This document shows, in pieces, positions 9,423 to 17,366 of a stretch of DNA of 64,000 nt; within the stretch, counting starts at the first letter, position 1; each line of letters opens with the position of its first letter. The position numbers and the translations under genes are program-made. The DNA is from Pseudomonadota bacterium (GTDB taxonomy: Bacteria; Pseudomonadota; Gammaproteobacteria; Burkholderiales; Burkholderiaceae_C), in contig CAUJHV010000074.1 of the NCBI GenBank assembly GCA_963205115.1, positions 1 to 64,000 on the forward strand, read 5' to 3'. The notes under the pieces were generated by a model. The model had not been told where the DNA came from. It ran no database searches and saw nothing but the letters and a program-made list of their open reading frames with translations.

Positions 9423-11078
9423 TCATGTCGGTACGGTGATGTGGATTTCGGTGTCCAGACCGTTGGGACGGCGCAGTTCGAGCACCCCGCCCAATTCGCG
9501 TGCGCGCTCGGTCAGCGAACGCGGCTCGAAATCGGGTGCCGCCTTGCCGCTTCGCTGTCCCGCGTCGTCGCGGATCACCAGTTGCAGCGCGCCTGGCACG
9601 TCGCTCAGGTGGATCCAGACCCGCTGGGCCTGCGTGTGGCGACGCACGTTGTTCAAGGCCTCGTTGACCATGTGCAGCAGCGCGCTGACGAGTGTGCGGC
9701 TCGCGGGCAGCTCGGCCGGCACCTGCAGTTCGACCTGGATTTCGAACAACCGCGCAAAGCGGCTGCACTGCCGCTGCAGGGCGGCGGCCAGCGAGTTCTC
9801 GCCACTGGTGTCGCCGGCACGCAGCGCGGAGACGGTCCTGCGCAATTCAACCAGCTCGGAGTCGCACACGCCGCGCAACTCCTGAATCTGCACCTGCAAG
9901 GGATTGCCGGGGTCACAGCGCAGCGCCAGGCCTTCGATGGCGAATTTCAGGCCCAGGTAGGGCTGCAGGGCACTGTCATGCAAGTCGCGCCCGATGCGTG
10001 AACGTTCATGGGCGGCAATTTCTTCCTGCAGACGGTCGACGTAGGAGGCCTGCTGCAGCAGCCGTCGCAAATCGGCCGCGAAGCCCGCCAGCGGCTGCAA
10101 GGGCCAGGGCCGATGTCGCCAGCCGGTGTCGGGGCCGTAGGCGACCAGCATCCAGCTGGTGCTGGCCTTGCCCGGTGCATCGGGGACCAGCTGCAGATGG
10201 TCGGCATCCAGCAGTTGCGCCAGGTCTTCGAGCGAAGCACCTGGCGGCGGCTGATCGGCCCATTGTTGTGCGTTCGACGGGCCGCCCGAACGCCTGGCGT
10301 CGCGCGCGTCAAATGCGTGTGGCGCCGCCGGCAGATCGGCCAGCATCGCCAGCACGCGGTCGCCCAGTGCAGCCGAGGCCGCATAGGCGCCTTCGTCGGC
10401 GTCGCAGACCAGCACGGTGGGCGTTTCGGCGTCCCGGTGGCAGATCAACACGCGGCGCGCGGCAGTGGCTTGGCGCAGTCGCTCGCCCACCTCCAGGCCT
10501 ACGGCCACCAGGCCCCGACGTGGATCGAGTTGCTGATCGAGCTCGGCCACCAGCTGGATGCGCTGACGCAGCGCCGCCACGGGGTACGAGGCGACGGATG
10601 TGATCACGGGCAACAGCACCATGGCCAGGGCAGGCAGTGCATCGGTCTGCTCCATGCCCCAGCCGCGCAGGTCCAGCATCCAGACCGCGGCCGCCGCGGC
10701 GCCGAGGGCAAATCCGTGCCGCAGGCCGTGCATCACCGTGCACATCGTCAGCGGGTAGAGGAACAACACCAGGAGCATGACGCCGCCGGAGGTGCCGCGC
10801 GCGATCAGCACCACCACGGCCGCGGATGACCAGTAGAACCACGGCTTCGCGTACGAGCCGGTCCGGCCCGTGGAGGCGCGCCACAGGTTGAGCAACGCGG
10901 TCACGCCGAAGACCGCGATCAAGACCCAGACGTAGGGCTGCGAACGGTCTACCGACAGCAGCACCAGCCCCAGCAACACCACCATGGACACCCGTTGCGC
11001 CGCTGCCAGGGAGGTCACCTCCTGCGCGCGGCGGGCGACTCCTTCGACACCCGCCATGGACGCCGCACGCTCACTCAT
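9423..11078 (-). CDS. NarL-type sensor histidine kinase
   Basis: The 551-residue protein has five or six N-terminal membrane helices (about residues 15-170), a cytoplasmic linker domain of unclear type, a HisKA_3 dimerisation region with the H-box ERSRIGRDLHDS (phospho-acceptor about His367), and a HATPase_c domain with the N-box NEALNNVRRH. This architecture pairs with LuxR-type regulators, consistent with the partner just downstream. An in-frame ATG at 11198 would add 40 Ala/Pro-rich residues. I prefer ATG 11078 because a GAGG ribosome site precedes it. The signal sensed is unknown; there is no clear periplasmic domain. Confidence 0.9.
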   Translation of the reverse strand: MSERAASMAGVEGVARRAQEVTSLAAAQRVSMVVLLGLVLLSVDRSQPYVWVLIAVFGVTALLNLWRASTGRTGSYAKPWFYWSSAAVVVLIARGTSGGVMLLVLFLYPLTMCTVMHGLRHGFALGAAAAAVWMLDLRGWGMEQTDALPALAMVLLPVITSVASYPVAALRQRIQLVAELDQQLDPRRGLVAVGLEVGERLRQATAARRVLICHRDAETPTVLVCDADEGAYAASAALGDRVLAMLADLPAAPHAFDARDARRSGGPSNAQQWADQPPPGASLEDLAQLLDADHLQLVPDAPGKASTSWMLVAYGPDTGWRHRPWPLQPLAGFAADLRRLLQQASYVDRLQEEIAAHERSRIGRDLHDSALQPYLGLKFAIEGLALRCDPGNPLQVQIQELRGVCDSELVELRRTVSALRAGDTSGENSLAAALQRQCSRFARLFEIQVELQVPAELPASRTLVSALLHMVNEALNNVRRHTQAQRVWIHLSDVPGALQLVIRDDAGQRSGKAAPDFEPRSLTERARELGGVLELRRPNGLDTEIHITVPT

Positions 11079-11454
11079 GGCTGCCTCGCGGACCTGCGGC
11101 GCACATGCGGCGGTGTCGACAGGCGTCGATGGCGCAGGACCTGCGGTACCGGCTGCAGGCGCAGCTGTCGCTGCCCCAACTCCGGCGTCCAAAAGCATGA
11201 ACAGCTGGCATAAACCCTCTTGGATGCGAGGCCAGGCGAACCGTTCGAGGTTGCGCTGGCGAAGCCGGGCGCTGCCTGAGCCCGGTACATCGTAAGGGCG
11301 CTCGGCGCGCCGGCATGCCCGGCGGGCAACTTCCAGGCGGCAACCTGCTGGATGGACCCCATGGGCCGGCGCCGATGATGGGCCATCCCTGCGGCCGGTG
11401 CGCCGCCTGCCAGGGGCTGTCGTCCCCGCGCAGGCGGCCCTGCGGGCGGGTAGC
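11079..11454. other. Intergenic region between kinase and phosphatase genes
   Basis: About 376 bp without a convincing gene. The first 120 bp are the possible N-terminal extension of the kinase frame. The rest is GC-rich with several short inverted repeats, and I see no clear promoter, tRNA or terminator. It presumably holds the promoter of the kinase/regulator pair and the 3' end of the phosphatase operon. Confidence 0.5.
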
Positions 11455-12654
11455 TCATGCCGGGCCCGTCCATGGGGCAGCCGATAGGCACAGCAGCGTC
11501 ACGTCGTCGTGCGGTGTCCGCTCGGCCATGTGCCGTGCCAGTTGGGCGTTCAAGTCGGCCAGCAGAGTCTGCGGACTGCCGCGGGCTGCCATCAGCGCCG
11601 CGCTCACACGCTCTTCGCCGAAGGGCTGGTCTTGCGGGCTCAGGGCTTCCGGCAGGCCATCGGTGAAGGCCAGCAGGCTGTCACCGGGCTGCATCTGCGT
11701 GCGGCGGGCCTGGTGCATCTGGCCTTCCATCATGCCCACCGCCAGACCTTCGGGCGAGAGCGTCTCGGCATGCGTGGCCCCCTGGCGCAGCAGCAGTGGT
11801 GCGTCGTGACCGGCGTTGATGTAGTCCAGCTGCCCCGTGCGCGGGCACAGGATGGCCGTGAAGACGGTGGCGAACATGTTGTCGCGCGCGTGCACGGTGG
11901 CGATGTAGTCGTTGGTGAAGGCCACCGCCTGCGCCAGCAAGGCGCCGGCAGGCTGCCCGGGCGCCGCTTGCTGCAGGCTGATGCGCAGCAGGCTGCGGAT
12001 CAGCGCCATGTACAAGGCCGCGCCCACGCCCTTATCGCACACGTCGGCCACCGTGAAGGCCAGCCGGCCGTCGCCCAGCACCAGCGCGTCGAAGAAGTCG
12101 CCGCCCACCTGGCGCGCCGGCACACAGGTGGCCGCCAGCGGCCAACCAGGCAGCTGCGGCAGTGCGTCGGGCAGGAAACCCAGCTGGATCTTCTGCGCGA
12201 TCTCCATCTCGCGCGACAAGGAGCTCAGCAACCGTGCATTCAGATCGGCCACGCGTTTCTTGTTCAGCGACGACTCGATGCGCGCCTTCAGCACCACGGG
12301 GTTAAAGGGCTTGGTGATGTAGTCCTCGGCGCCCAGTTCCAGGCAGCGCACGACGCTGTCCACGCCGTCAATGGCGGTGACCATGACCACCGGGATGTGC
12401 GCCAGCCGCGCATCGGCCTTCATCTGCGCGAGGGCCTCGTAGCCGTCCATCTCGGGCATGGTGATGTCCAGCAGCACGAGGTCGAAGTTGTGTTCACGCA
12501 GGCGCACCAGCGCCTCGCGGCCGCTCGCGGCAAAGGCGTGCGAATGCCCCAGCCGCGCGACACGGCGGGCCAGCAGGTCGCGGTTGACTTCCAGGTCGTC
12601 CACGATCAGCACATGGGCTGTCGCGACCGATGGGTCGGTGGCCGCCGCGCTCAC
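11455..12654 (-). CDS. receiver-PP2C (SpoIIE/RsbU-type) serine phosphatase
   Basis: The 399-residue protein has an N-terminal receiver (acidic pair Asp19-Asp20, probable phospho-acceptor Asp63 in LLDITMPEMDGYE), a short coiled linker and a C-terminal SpoIIE-like PP2C domain with the metal motifs GGDFFD and ADVCDKG. Such proteins dephosphorylate STAS anti-sigma antagonists when their receiver is activated. The likely substrate is the STAS protein encoded upstream at 14551-14895. The start is GTG 12654, which overlaps the stop of a mini-ORF (GTGA 12651-12654) made by the 62-bp repeats. It appears to be the last gene of the operon. Confidence 0.93.
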   Translation of the reverse strand: MSAAATDPSVATAHVLIVDDLEVNRDLLARRVARLGHSHAFAASGREALVRLREHNFDLVLLDITMPEMDGYEALAQMKADARLAHIPVVMVTAIDGVDSVVRCLELGAEDYITKPFNPVVLKARIESSLNKKRVADLNARLLSSLSREMEIAQKIQLGFLPDALPQLPGWPLAATCVPARQVGGDFFDALVLGDGRLAFTVADVCDKGVGAALYMALIRSLLRISLQQAAPGQPAGALLAQAVAFTNDYIATVHARDNMFATVFTAILCPRTGQLDYINAGHDAPLLLRQGATHAETLSPEGLAVGMMEGQMHQARRTQMQPGDSLLAFTDGLPEALSPQDQPFGEERVSAALMAARGSPQTLLADLNAQLARHMAERTPHDDVTLLCLSAAPWTGPA

Positions 12655-12716
12655 TGGACGACCCTTCGCCCTGCGGGCTCCGGGATGAGCGCTTGGGAAC
12701 GGCCCGGCGCGCTCAT
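12651..12716 (-). CDS. Mini-ORF 2 within the 62-bp repeat
   Basis: A 21-codon frame, starting MSAPGRSQALIPEP and ending VVQ, runs from ATG 12716 to TGA 12651-12653. Its stop overlaps the phosphatase GTG by 4 nt, and its start overlaps the stop of mini-ORF 1 by 4 nt. It differs from mini-ORF 1 at two residues. It could be a translational relay rather than a functional peptide. There is no independent evidence of expression. Confidence 0.35.
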   Translation of the reverse strand: MSAPGRSQALIPEPAGRRVVQ

Positions 12717-12779
12717 CGGACGACCCTTCGCCCTGTGGGCTCCGGGATGAGCGCTTGGGAACGGCCCGGCGCGCTCATG
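12656..12779. repeat. Two tandem 62-bp repeats with REP-like palindrome
   Basis: Units 12656-12717 and 12718-12779 differ only at a C/T in CTGCGGG versus CTGTGGG and at the last base. Each contains a palindrome with perfect 9-bp arms GATGAGCGC and GCGCTCATC around a 16-nt centre, plus a smaller hairpin GCCC-TGC-GGGC. The bases just before unit 1 (CGCGCTCACTGGACG) look like the end of a further degenerate unit. The repeats lie exactly between the stop of patatin 2 and the start of the phosphatase. Confidence 0.92.
12713..12778 (-). CDS. Mini-ORF 1 within the 62-bp repeat
   Basis: A 21-codon frame, starting MSAPGRSQALIPEP, runs from ATG 12778 to TGA 12713-12715. Its ATG overlaps the patatin 2 stop as ATGA (12775-12778), and its stop overlaps the ATG of mini-ORF 2. 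The 62-bp unit equals 22 codons minus a 4-nt overlap, so each added copy preserves coupled termination and restart. Expression is not shown. Confidence 0.35.
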   Translation of the reverse strand: MSAPGRSQALIPEPTGRRVVR

Positions 12780-13650
12780 CGGACCTCTGTGTCAAAGGCC
12801 GTGGCTGCTGCAGCAGCCGCCGCAGATAGGGCACTTCCCGCTCCGTGGCCAGCTCGCCCTGGCGCACGAGGTGGGTGATGAGGTGGGTGTCGCGCAGACC
12901 CACCTGCTGGCCGAAGTCGGGCATCACCGCGATGACTTCGGCGTGGTGCGCCATGCTGTGAAACGCGAACTGCGCGCGCAGCTGGTGGTTGGTGACCACG
13001 GCCAGCACCTGCTTGGTCAGGTCCAGGCCCGAACCGATCTGCGGCAACAGCGTCTCCTCGAAACCCACGGCGAGGATGATGTCGGCGCCTTCGCGCATCG
13101 CCACGTCCACCGGCAGCGGGTTGCACACCGCGCCGTCCATCAACAGCCGGCCATCCACCGGCCAGGGCGGCAGCACCAGGGGAATGGCCACGGTGGCGCG
13201 CATGGCGTCGAAGACGGGGCCTTGCGACAGCACCACCTGGTCGCCGCCCAGCACGTCGGTGGCCACCAGGTGCAGCGGGATGCGCAGCGCGTCGAAGTGG
13301 GTGCCCTCCACATAGTCGGCCAGCGCGCGGTTGACGGCGTCATCCTTCATGACGCCGAAGCGCGGATCGAAGCCGAACCAGCGCGGAAACACCGCACCCA
13401 GGATCTGGCGGTAGGCCAGCTTGTCGAAGGTGCCCATCCAGCCCTGCGCGAACTGCGCGATGCCCTCGGCCGTGTCGTTGCGTTCGCTGGCGATCCAGTA
13501 GCCGCACAGCGCGCCGCCGCTGCAGGCCACCACCAGGTCGATGCCGATGCCTTCGCGCTGCAGGACAGCCAACGCGCCAAATGCGGACACGCAGCGCAGG
13601 CCACCGGAGCCGATGACCATGGCGATCTTGTGGCGCGGCGCGGGGTTCAC
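12775..13650 (-). CDS. patatin-like phospholipase 2
   Basis: The 291-residue protein is a patatin-fold lipase/acylhydrolase. It has an N-terminal oxyanion-type loop (GSGGLRC, residues 14-20), a nucleophile elbow ACSGG with Ser44 in which the first Gly of GxSxG is Ala42, and the catalytic Asp172-Gly173 in MDGAVCNPLP. No signal peptide is present, so it should act in the cytoplasm or at the inner membrane. The start is GTG 13650, overlapping the stop of patatin 1 by 4 nt (GTGA). It is a diverged paralogue of patatin 1, and its place inside a partner-switch operon suggests regulated lipase activity. The substrate is unknown. Confidence 0.88.
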   Translation of the reverse strand: MNPAPRHKIAMVIGSGGLRCVSAFGALAVLQREGIGIDLVVACSGGALCGYWIASERNDTAEGIAQFAQGWMGTFDKLAYRQILGAVFPRWFGFDPRFGVMKDDAVNRALADYVEGTHFDALRIPLHLVATDVLGGDQVVLSQGPVFDAMRATVAIPLVLPPWPVDGRLLMDGAVCNPLPVDVAMREGADIILAVGFEETLLPQIGSGLDLTKQVLAVVTNHQLRAQFAFHSMAHHAEVIAVMPDFGQQVGLRDTHLITHLVRQGELATEREVPYLRRLLQQPRPLTQRSA

Positions 13651-14558
13651 GCCGCGACCACCTTTGAGGCCGCATCGTCGGCCAGCACGCGGCGCAGGTA
13701 GTCGATCTGCTCGCGCGCGGCCTGGGCGCCGGCTTCGATGATGTACGGCACCTTGTCGGTGTCGAACAGGCGGATGCGCTGCGTGAACTCCGGGATGATG
13801 GTGATCAGCTCGGCGTGATGGGCCACGCTGTTGAAGGCATAACGCGCGCGCAGCAGGTTGTTCGACATGATCGAGCTCAGCTGCATCGCAAAGCGCCCGG
13901 CGCTGCCGATGTGTTCCATCATCGGGCTCTCGAAGCCCACCGCCACGATGACACGTGCACCGTGTTTGATGGCCACGCTGACGGGCATGGGGTCCGACAC
14001 ATAACCGTCCACCAGCAACTGGCCGTTGAGCTCCACGGGTGCGAAGGCAAACGGGATCGCCAGGCTGGCGCGTATGGCCTGGGTGGCCGGGCCGCTGGAC
14101 AGGTCGACCAGTTCGCCGTCCTTGAAGTTGGTGGCCGTGATGTGCAGCGGGATCTTCGTGTCTTCGATCTGCAGGTCGCCGAAGGCATCGCGCAGCCGCC
14201 GGTTGATGAGACGGTCGTCGCGCAGGCCGAAGCGGCTGGCCGCAAAGCCCAGCAGCTTGGGCGCCAACACACTGAGCATGGCGCGCGTGTTGCGCGTGGC
14301 GGCGATCTCCTTGGTCCACAGGCGCAGCGTCAGCTCGCGCGAGGCGTCGGCGTCCAGGCCCATCGCGATGAGCGTGGCAAACAGCGCGCCGCCGCTGCAG
14401 CCCACCACCCGCTCCACGCGAATGCCGGACTCCGCCAGCACCTGGGCCACGCCGATGGCGGCGGCGCACTTGACACTGCCCGATCCGATGACCAGGGTCA
14501 CGGCGGGCTGGCGACCTGGGTTCTGGGCCACGGCTTGTACGGGACCCATATCAGGCAC
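13647..14558 (-). CDS. patatin-like phospholipase 1
   Basis: The 303-residue patatin-fold protein has an oxyanion-type loop GSGSVKC (25-31), a nucleophile elbow GCSGG with Ser55, and a catalytic dyad Asp184-Gly185 in LVDGYVSDPMP. The oxyanion loop departs from the usual GGGxRG but keeps the basic residue. No signal peptide is visible. ATG 14558 overlaps the STAS stop by 8 bp, and its own stop overlaps the next patatin start, so both lipases are coupled to the STAS gene. Patatins cleave acyl chains from phospholipids or other lipids; the actual substrate is not evident. Confidence 0.9.
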   Translation of the reverse strand: MPDMGPVQAVAQNPGRQPAVTLVIGSGSVKCAAAIGVAQVLAESGIRVERVVGCSGGALFATLIAMGLDADASRELTLRLWTKEIAATRNTRAMLSVLAPKLLGFAASRFGLRDDRLINRRLRDAFGDLQIEDTKIPLHITATNFKDGELVDLSSGPATQAIRASLAIPFAFAPVELNGQLLVDGYVSDPMPVSVAIKHGARVIVAVGFESPMMEHIGSAGRFAMQLSSIMSNNLLRARYAFNSVAHHAELITIIPEFTQRIRLFDTDKVPYIIEAGAQAAREQIDYLRRVLADDAASKVVAA

Positions 14559-14895
14559 TCACCTGGTAGCTCGCGACGGCCAGGCCCACGTCGTCGAACA
14601 GCTTGATGATGCTGGCAAAGCCCGACAGCGACAGCACGCGCAGCACGGCGGGTTGCACCGCCGCCATGCGCAGGTCGCCGCCCTGGCGCCGGCAGTCCTT
14701 CAAGGTGCCCAGCAGCGATCGCAGGCCGGCACTGCTGGTGTAGTCCACCTCGCGGAAGTCCACCACCAGGCGCGCGTGGCCGGCGCGCAGTTGCTCACCC
14801 AGCGCCTCGGTGAGCTGGTCGGCGGTGAGGCTGTCGACGCTGCCGGCTATGGACAACACGGCAATGGAATCCTGTCGTGTGAGGGTGATCTGCAT
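14551..14895 (-). CDS. STAS-domain anti-sigma factor antagonist
   Basis: The 114-residue single-domain STAS protein is of the SpoIIAA/RsbV type. The conserved phosphorylation region is DYTSSAGLRSLL, with candidate Ser54 or Ser55. In partner switching, the unphosphorylated form binds an RsbW-type kinase, which frees the kinase's other partner. The upstream gene encodes a receiver-fused RsbW-like ATPase and the downstream phosphatase is RsbU-like, so all three partner-switch parts are present. An AGGAG ribosome site lies about 8 nt upstream of ATG 14895. No sigma-factor gene is nearby. Confidence 0.92.
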   Translation of the reverse strand: MQITLTRQDSIAVLSIAGSVDSLTADQLTEALGEQLRAGHARLVVDFREVDYTSSAGLRSLLGTLKDCRRQGGDLRMAAVQPAVLRVLSLSGFASIIKLFDDVGLAVASYQVSA

Positions 14896-14915
14896 GGGCT
14901 GCTCCTTCAAGTGTG

Positions 14916-15842
14916 TCAGGGGGCGCGGGTCGGGGTGTGTGGGCTTGCGGCTGCACTCAGGTGTTTGACAAGCGTCAGCCGGTTGCCGAGCTCTGGCGAG
15001 TGGCTGTAGTGCTGGCTGTGGGTCAGCTGGCGCACCAGGTGGATGCCCAGCCCGCCGATGGGCCGCTCTTCGACCGAGGCGTTCAAGTCGGGCGCGGGGC
15101 GCGTCAAGGGATCGAACGGCCGGCCCTGGTCGCAGAAGATCAGCTCGATGGCCGCGGGGCGCGTCGAGGGTCCGCCGGTCTGTGCGCCCAGGTGGCGCAG
15201 CGTCAGTTGCACGCTGCCGCTGGCGCCGGGCGCGTACGCGTGCTTGAAGATGTTGGCGCAGACTTCGTCCAGCACCACGTGCAGGTCGGCGCGGACCTCG
15301 CGGTCGATTGCGGCCCGCGTGCACAAGTCGTCCAGCGCGGCCAGCAGGGGCGGCAGGCTTTGCGCCTCGGCGGGCAGGCGCAGCTCGATCGCCCACGATG
15401 GCGCGTCTTGCGGCGGTGGGCCTGCTGGTGCGTGGCCCGCTGTGGCCGGGCCCTGCGGTGTCTGGCCCTGGCCCGGCAGCACCCGCAGCAGGCTGTCGAT
15501 CTTGCCCAGCAGGCGCTCCAGGTCCACCGGCTTGGTGTCGAAGTCGTCGCAGCCCGCAGCCACGGCCTTGGCGCGGTCGTCCGACATCGCATGCGCGGTC
15601 AGCGCGATCACGGGCAGCATGCGCGTGGCGGCATCGGCCTTCAGCCGGCGCGTGGCCTCCCAGCCGTCGATGCCGGGCAGGCTCATGTCCATCAGCACGA
15701 GGTCGGGACGCTCGGCGCCCGCCAGGGCCACGCCCTGCAGGCCGTCGACGGCGATGACCACCTCGAAGCCCTTGCGCACCAAGCGGCGCGAGAGCATCTC
15801 GCGGTTCAGCTCGTTGTCTTCGACCAGCAGGATCTTAGGCAT
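14916..15842 (-). CDS. receiver fused to RsbW-like serine kinase/ATPase
   Basis: The 308-residue protein has a receiver domain (about 1-120, acceptor Asp52 in LMDMSLPGIDG), a Pro/Ala/Gln-rich linker, and a HATPase_c domain of the anti-sigma kinase type (about 165-300) with N-box LDEVCANIFKHAY. It likely phosphorylates the STAS protein encoded next, under control of receiver phosphorylation. ATG 15842 overlaps the upstream kinase stop by 8 bp. A longer frame from 15938 would add 32 residues that are a shadow of the kinase gene. The receiver probably accepts phosphate from that kinase. Confidence 0.9.
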   Translation of the reverse strand: MPKILLVEDNELNREMLSRRLVRKGFEVVIAVDGLQGVALAGAERPDLVLMDMSLPGIDGWEATRRLKADAATRMLPVIALTAHAMSDDRAKAVAAGCDDFDTKPVDLERLLGKIDSLLRVLPGQGQTPQGPATAGHAPAGPPPQDAPSWAIELRLPAEAQSLPPLLAALDDLCTRAAIDREVRADLHVVLDEVCANIFKHAYAPGASGSVQLTLRHLGAQTGGPSTRPAAIELIFCDQGRPFDPLTRPAPDLNASVEERPIGGLGIHLVRQLTHSQHYSHSPELGNRLTLVKHLSAAASPHTPTRAP

Positions 15843-17316
15843 GGCCGTCTCCTGCGGCGGTCTGGGGCCCATCGCAGGCCACGCGGGCGGTGAAGCAGCT
15901 GCCCTGGCCGGGCACGCTGCGCACAGTGACGTCGCCACCGAGCAATTGGCAGAGGCGGCGGCAGATCACCAGGCCCAGCCCGGTGCCGCCGTATTCGCGC
16001 GTGGTGCTGCTGTCGGCCTGCACGAAGGCCTGGAACAGCTTGCCTTGTTGTTCGGCGGTCATGCCGATGCCGGTGTCCTGCACCTCGAACACCAGCTGTT
16101 CGGTGCCACCGGGGGCGCGCTCGCGCCGGGCCGACAGCGTGATGACACCGGCCTTGGTGAACTTGGCCGCGTTGGACAGCAGGTTCAGCAGCACCTGGCG
16201 CAGCCGGGTGGCGTCGGAACGCACGCTGCCGATGTCCGGCGGCACCTGCACCACGAGACGGTTGCCCTTGGGTTCGATCAGCGGGTGCACGGTGGAGGCG
16301 GCGTAGTCCACCAGCTGCTGCACGCTGACGGGGCCGATCTCCAGTTCGATCTTGCCGGCCTCGATCTTGGACAGGTCCAGCACGCTGTTGATCAGCTCCA
16401 GCAGGTGCTTGCCGGCCGACTTGATCTTGTCCAGGTCGGCCATGGTGGTGGGCGTGACACCGTCTTCGGCCAGCTCGTCCTTGAGCATCTCGCTGTAGCC
16501 GATGACGGCATTCAGCGGCGTGCGCAGCTCGTGGCTCATCATGGCCAGGAAGGCCGACTTGGCGGCATTGGCGGCCACGGCCTCGTCGCGCGCCGCCTGC
16601 AGCTGGCGCGTGCTCTCGATGTGGCGGGCGCGCAGGTCGTTGAAGGCGGTGACCAGCTGACCCAGCTGATCGCCGGTATTCAATTCGATGGGCACGAAGT
16701 CCTCGTCGGACTGGCGCGCGCTGTCGGAGACCTTGCCGATGGGCTTGATGATCGCGCGGTTCAGCGCGTAGGTCAGCATCGCGATCACCATCGCGGCCAT
16801 GACGGCAGCGGTGGTCCATGTCCGGTGGAACACCTGGTCGTTCAGGCGGTTCTGCTCGGCCAGGCTGTAGACGATGGTCAGCTGCCCGACGGTTTCGGGC
16901 TCGGCTTCCGTGCGCTTGACGCGGATGGGAAATGCCAGCGTGCGTTGCTCTGACGGGTCCGTCGCGGCCAGTTCCACGTCCTCGAACTTGAAGTGAAACG
17001 GGCTGCCCACGGCCGTCTTTCCCTGGACCAGTTCCGTGCTCGACACGCGCACGACGTTGGGAATCAGCAGCAGCGTCTGCACGATCGCGCGCGCCTGCGA
17101 GGTGTTGTAGTTCCAGTACTCGGTGGACAGGGCGATGGCCGTGCGGCGGCCCACTTCTTCGAACTGCTCGGCCGTTGCGTTCAGGACCCGCTGGCCCGCC
17201 ATGTACTGCCGGAACGCGTTGCCGCCGATCGTCATCAGCAACGCCGCCGGCACGATGATCAGCAGGTACTTGGTCTGCACCGAGGCGCGGTACCAGAGGC
17301 GGGAGAACACAGACAT
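15835..17316 (-). CDS. membrane sensor histidine kinase
   Basis: The 493-residue protein has a transmembrane helix near residues 17-35, a periplasmic sensor segment (about 36-155), a second helix (about 162-180), a HAMP-like linker, a HisKA domain with phospho-acceptor His262 (MMSHELRTPLN), and HATPase_c with N, G1 and G2 boxes (DTGIGM, GGTGLGL). It has no attached receiver. The two receiver proteins of the same operon are its obvious targets. A periplasmic binding protein gene lies 50 bp upstream on the same strand and could present a ligand to the periplasmic domain. Confidence 0.93.
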   Translation of the reverse strand: MSVFSRLWYRASVQTKYLLIIVPAALLMTIGGNAFRQYMAGQRVLNATAEQFEEVGRRTAIALSTEYWNYNTSQARAIVQTLLLIPNVVRVSSTELVQGKTAVGSPFHFKFEDVELAATDPSEQRTLAFPIRVKRTEAEPETVGQLTIVYSLAEQNRLNDQVFHRTWTTAAVMAAMVIAMLTYALNRAIIKPIGKVSDSARQSDEDFVPIELNTGDQLGQLVTAFNDLRARHIESTRQLQAARDEAVAANAAKSAFLAMMSHELRTPLNAVIGYSEMLKDELAEDGVTPTTMADLDKIKSAGKHLLELINSVLDLSKIEAGKIELEIGPVSVQQLVDYAASTVHPLIEPKGNRLVVQVPPDIGSVRSDATRLRQVLLNLLSNAAKFTKAGVITLSARRERAPGGTEQLVFEVQDTGIGMTAEQQGKLFQAFVQADSSTTREYGGTGLGLVICRRLCQLLGGDVTVRSVPGQGSCFTARVACDGPQTAAGDGHA

Positions 17317-17366
17317 GGTGGCGGGCGGGCGGCGCGGGTGAGGGGACGTGGCAGGCCGTGCCGTGT

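Noticed and set aside
11199..11454. A small gene between the kinase and phosphatase
   Set aside because: Short frames are shadows without ribosome sites or recognisable protein features.
12656..12779. CRISPR-like array
   Set aside because: Only two contiguous units with no spacers; it is a tandem repeat.
13647..14558. Bacteriophage-defence (CBASS) patatin effector
   Set aside because: No CD-NTase gene or other CBASS parts adjoin; the context is partner switching.
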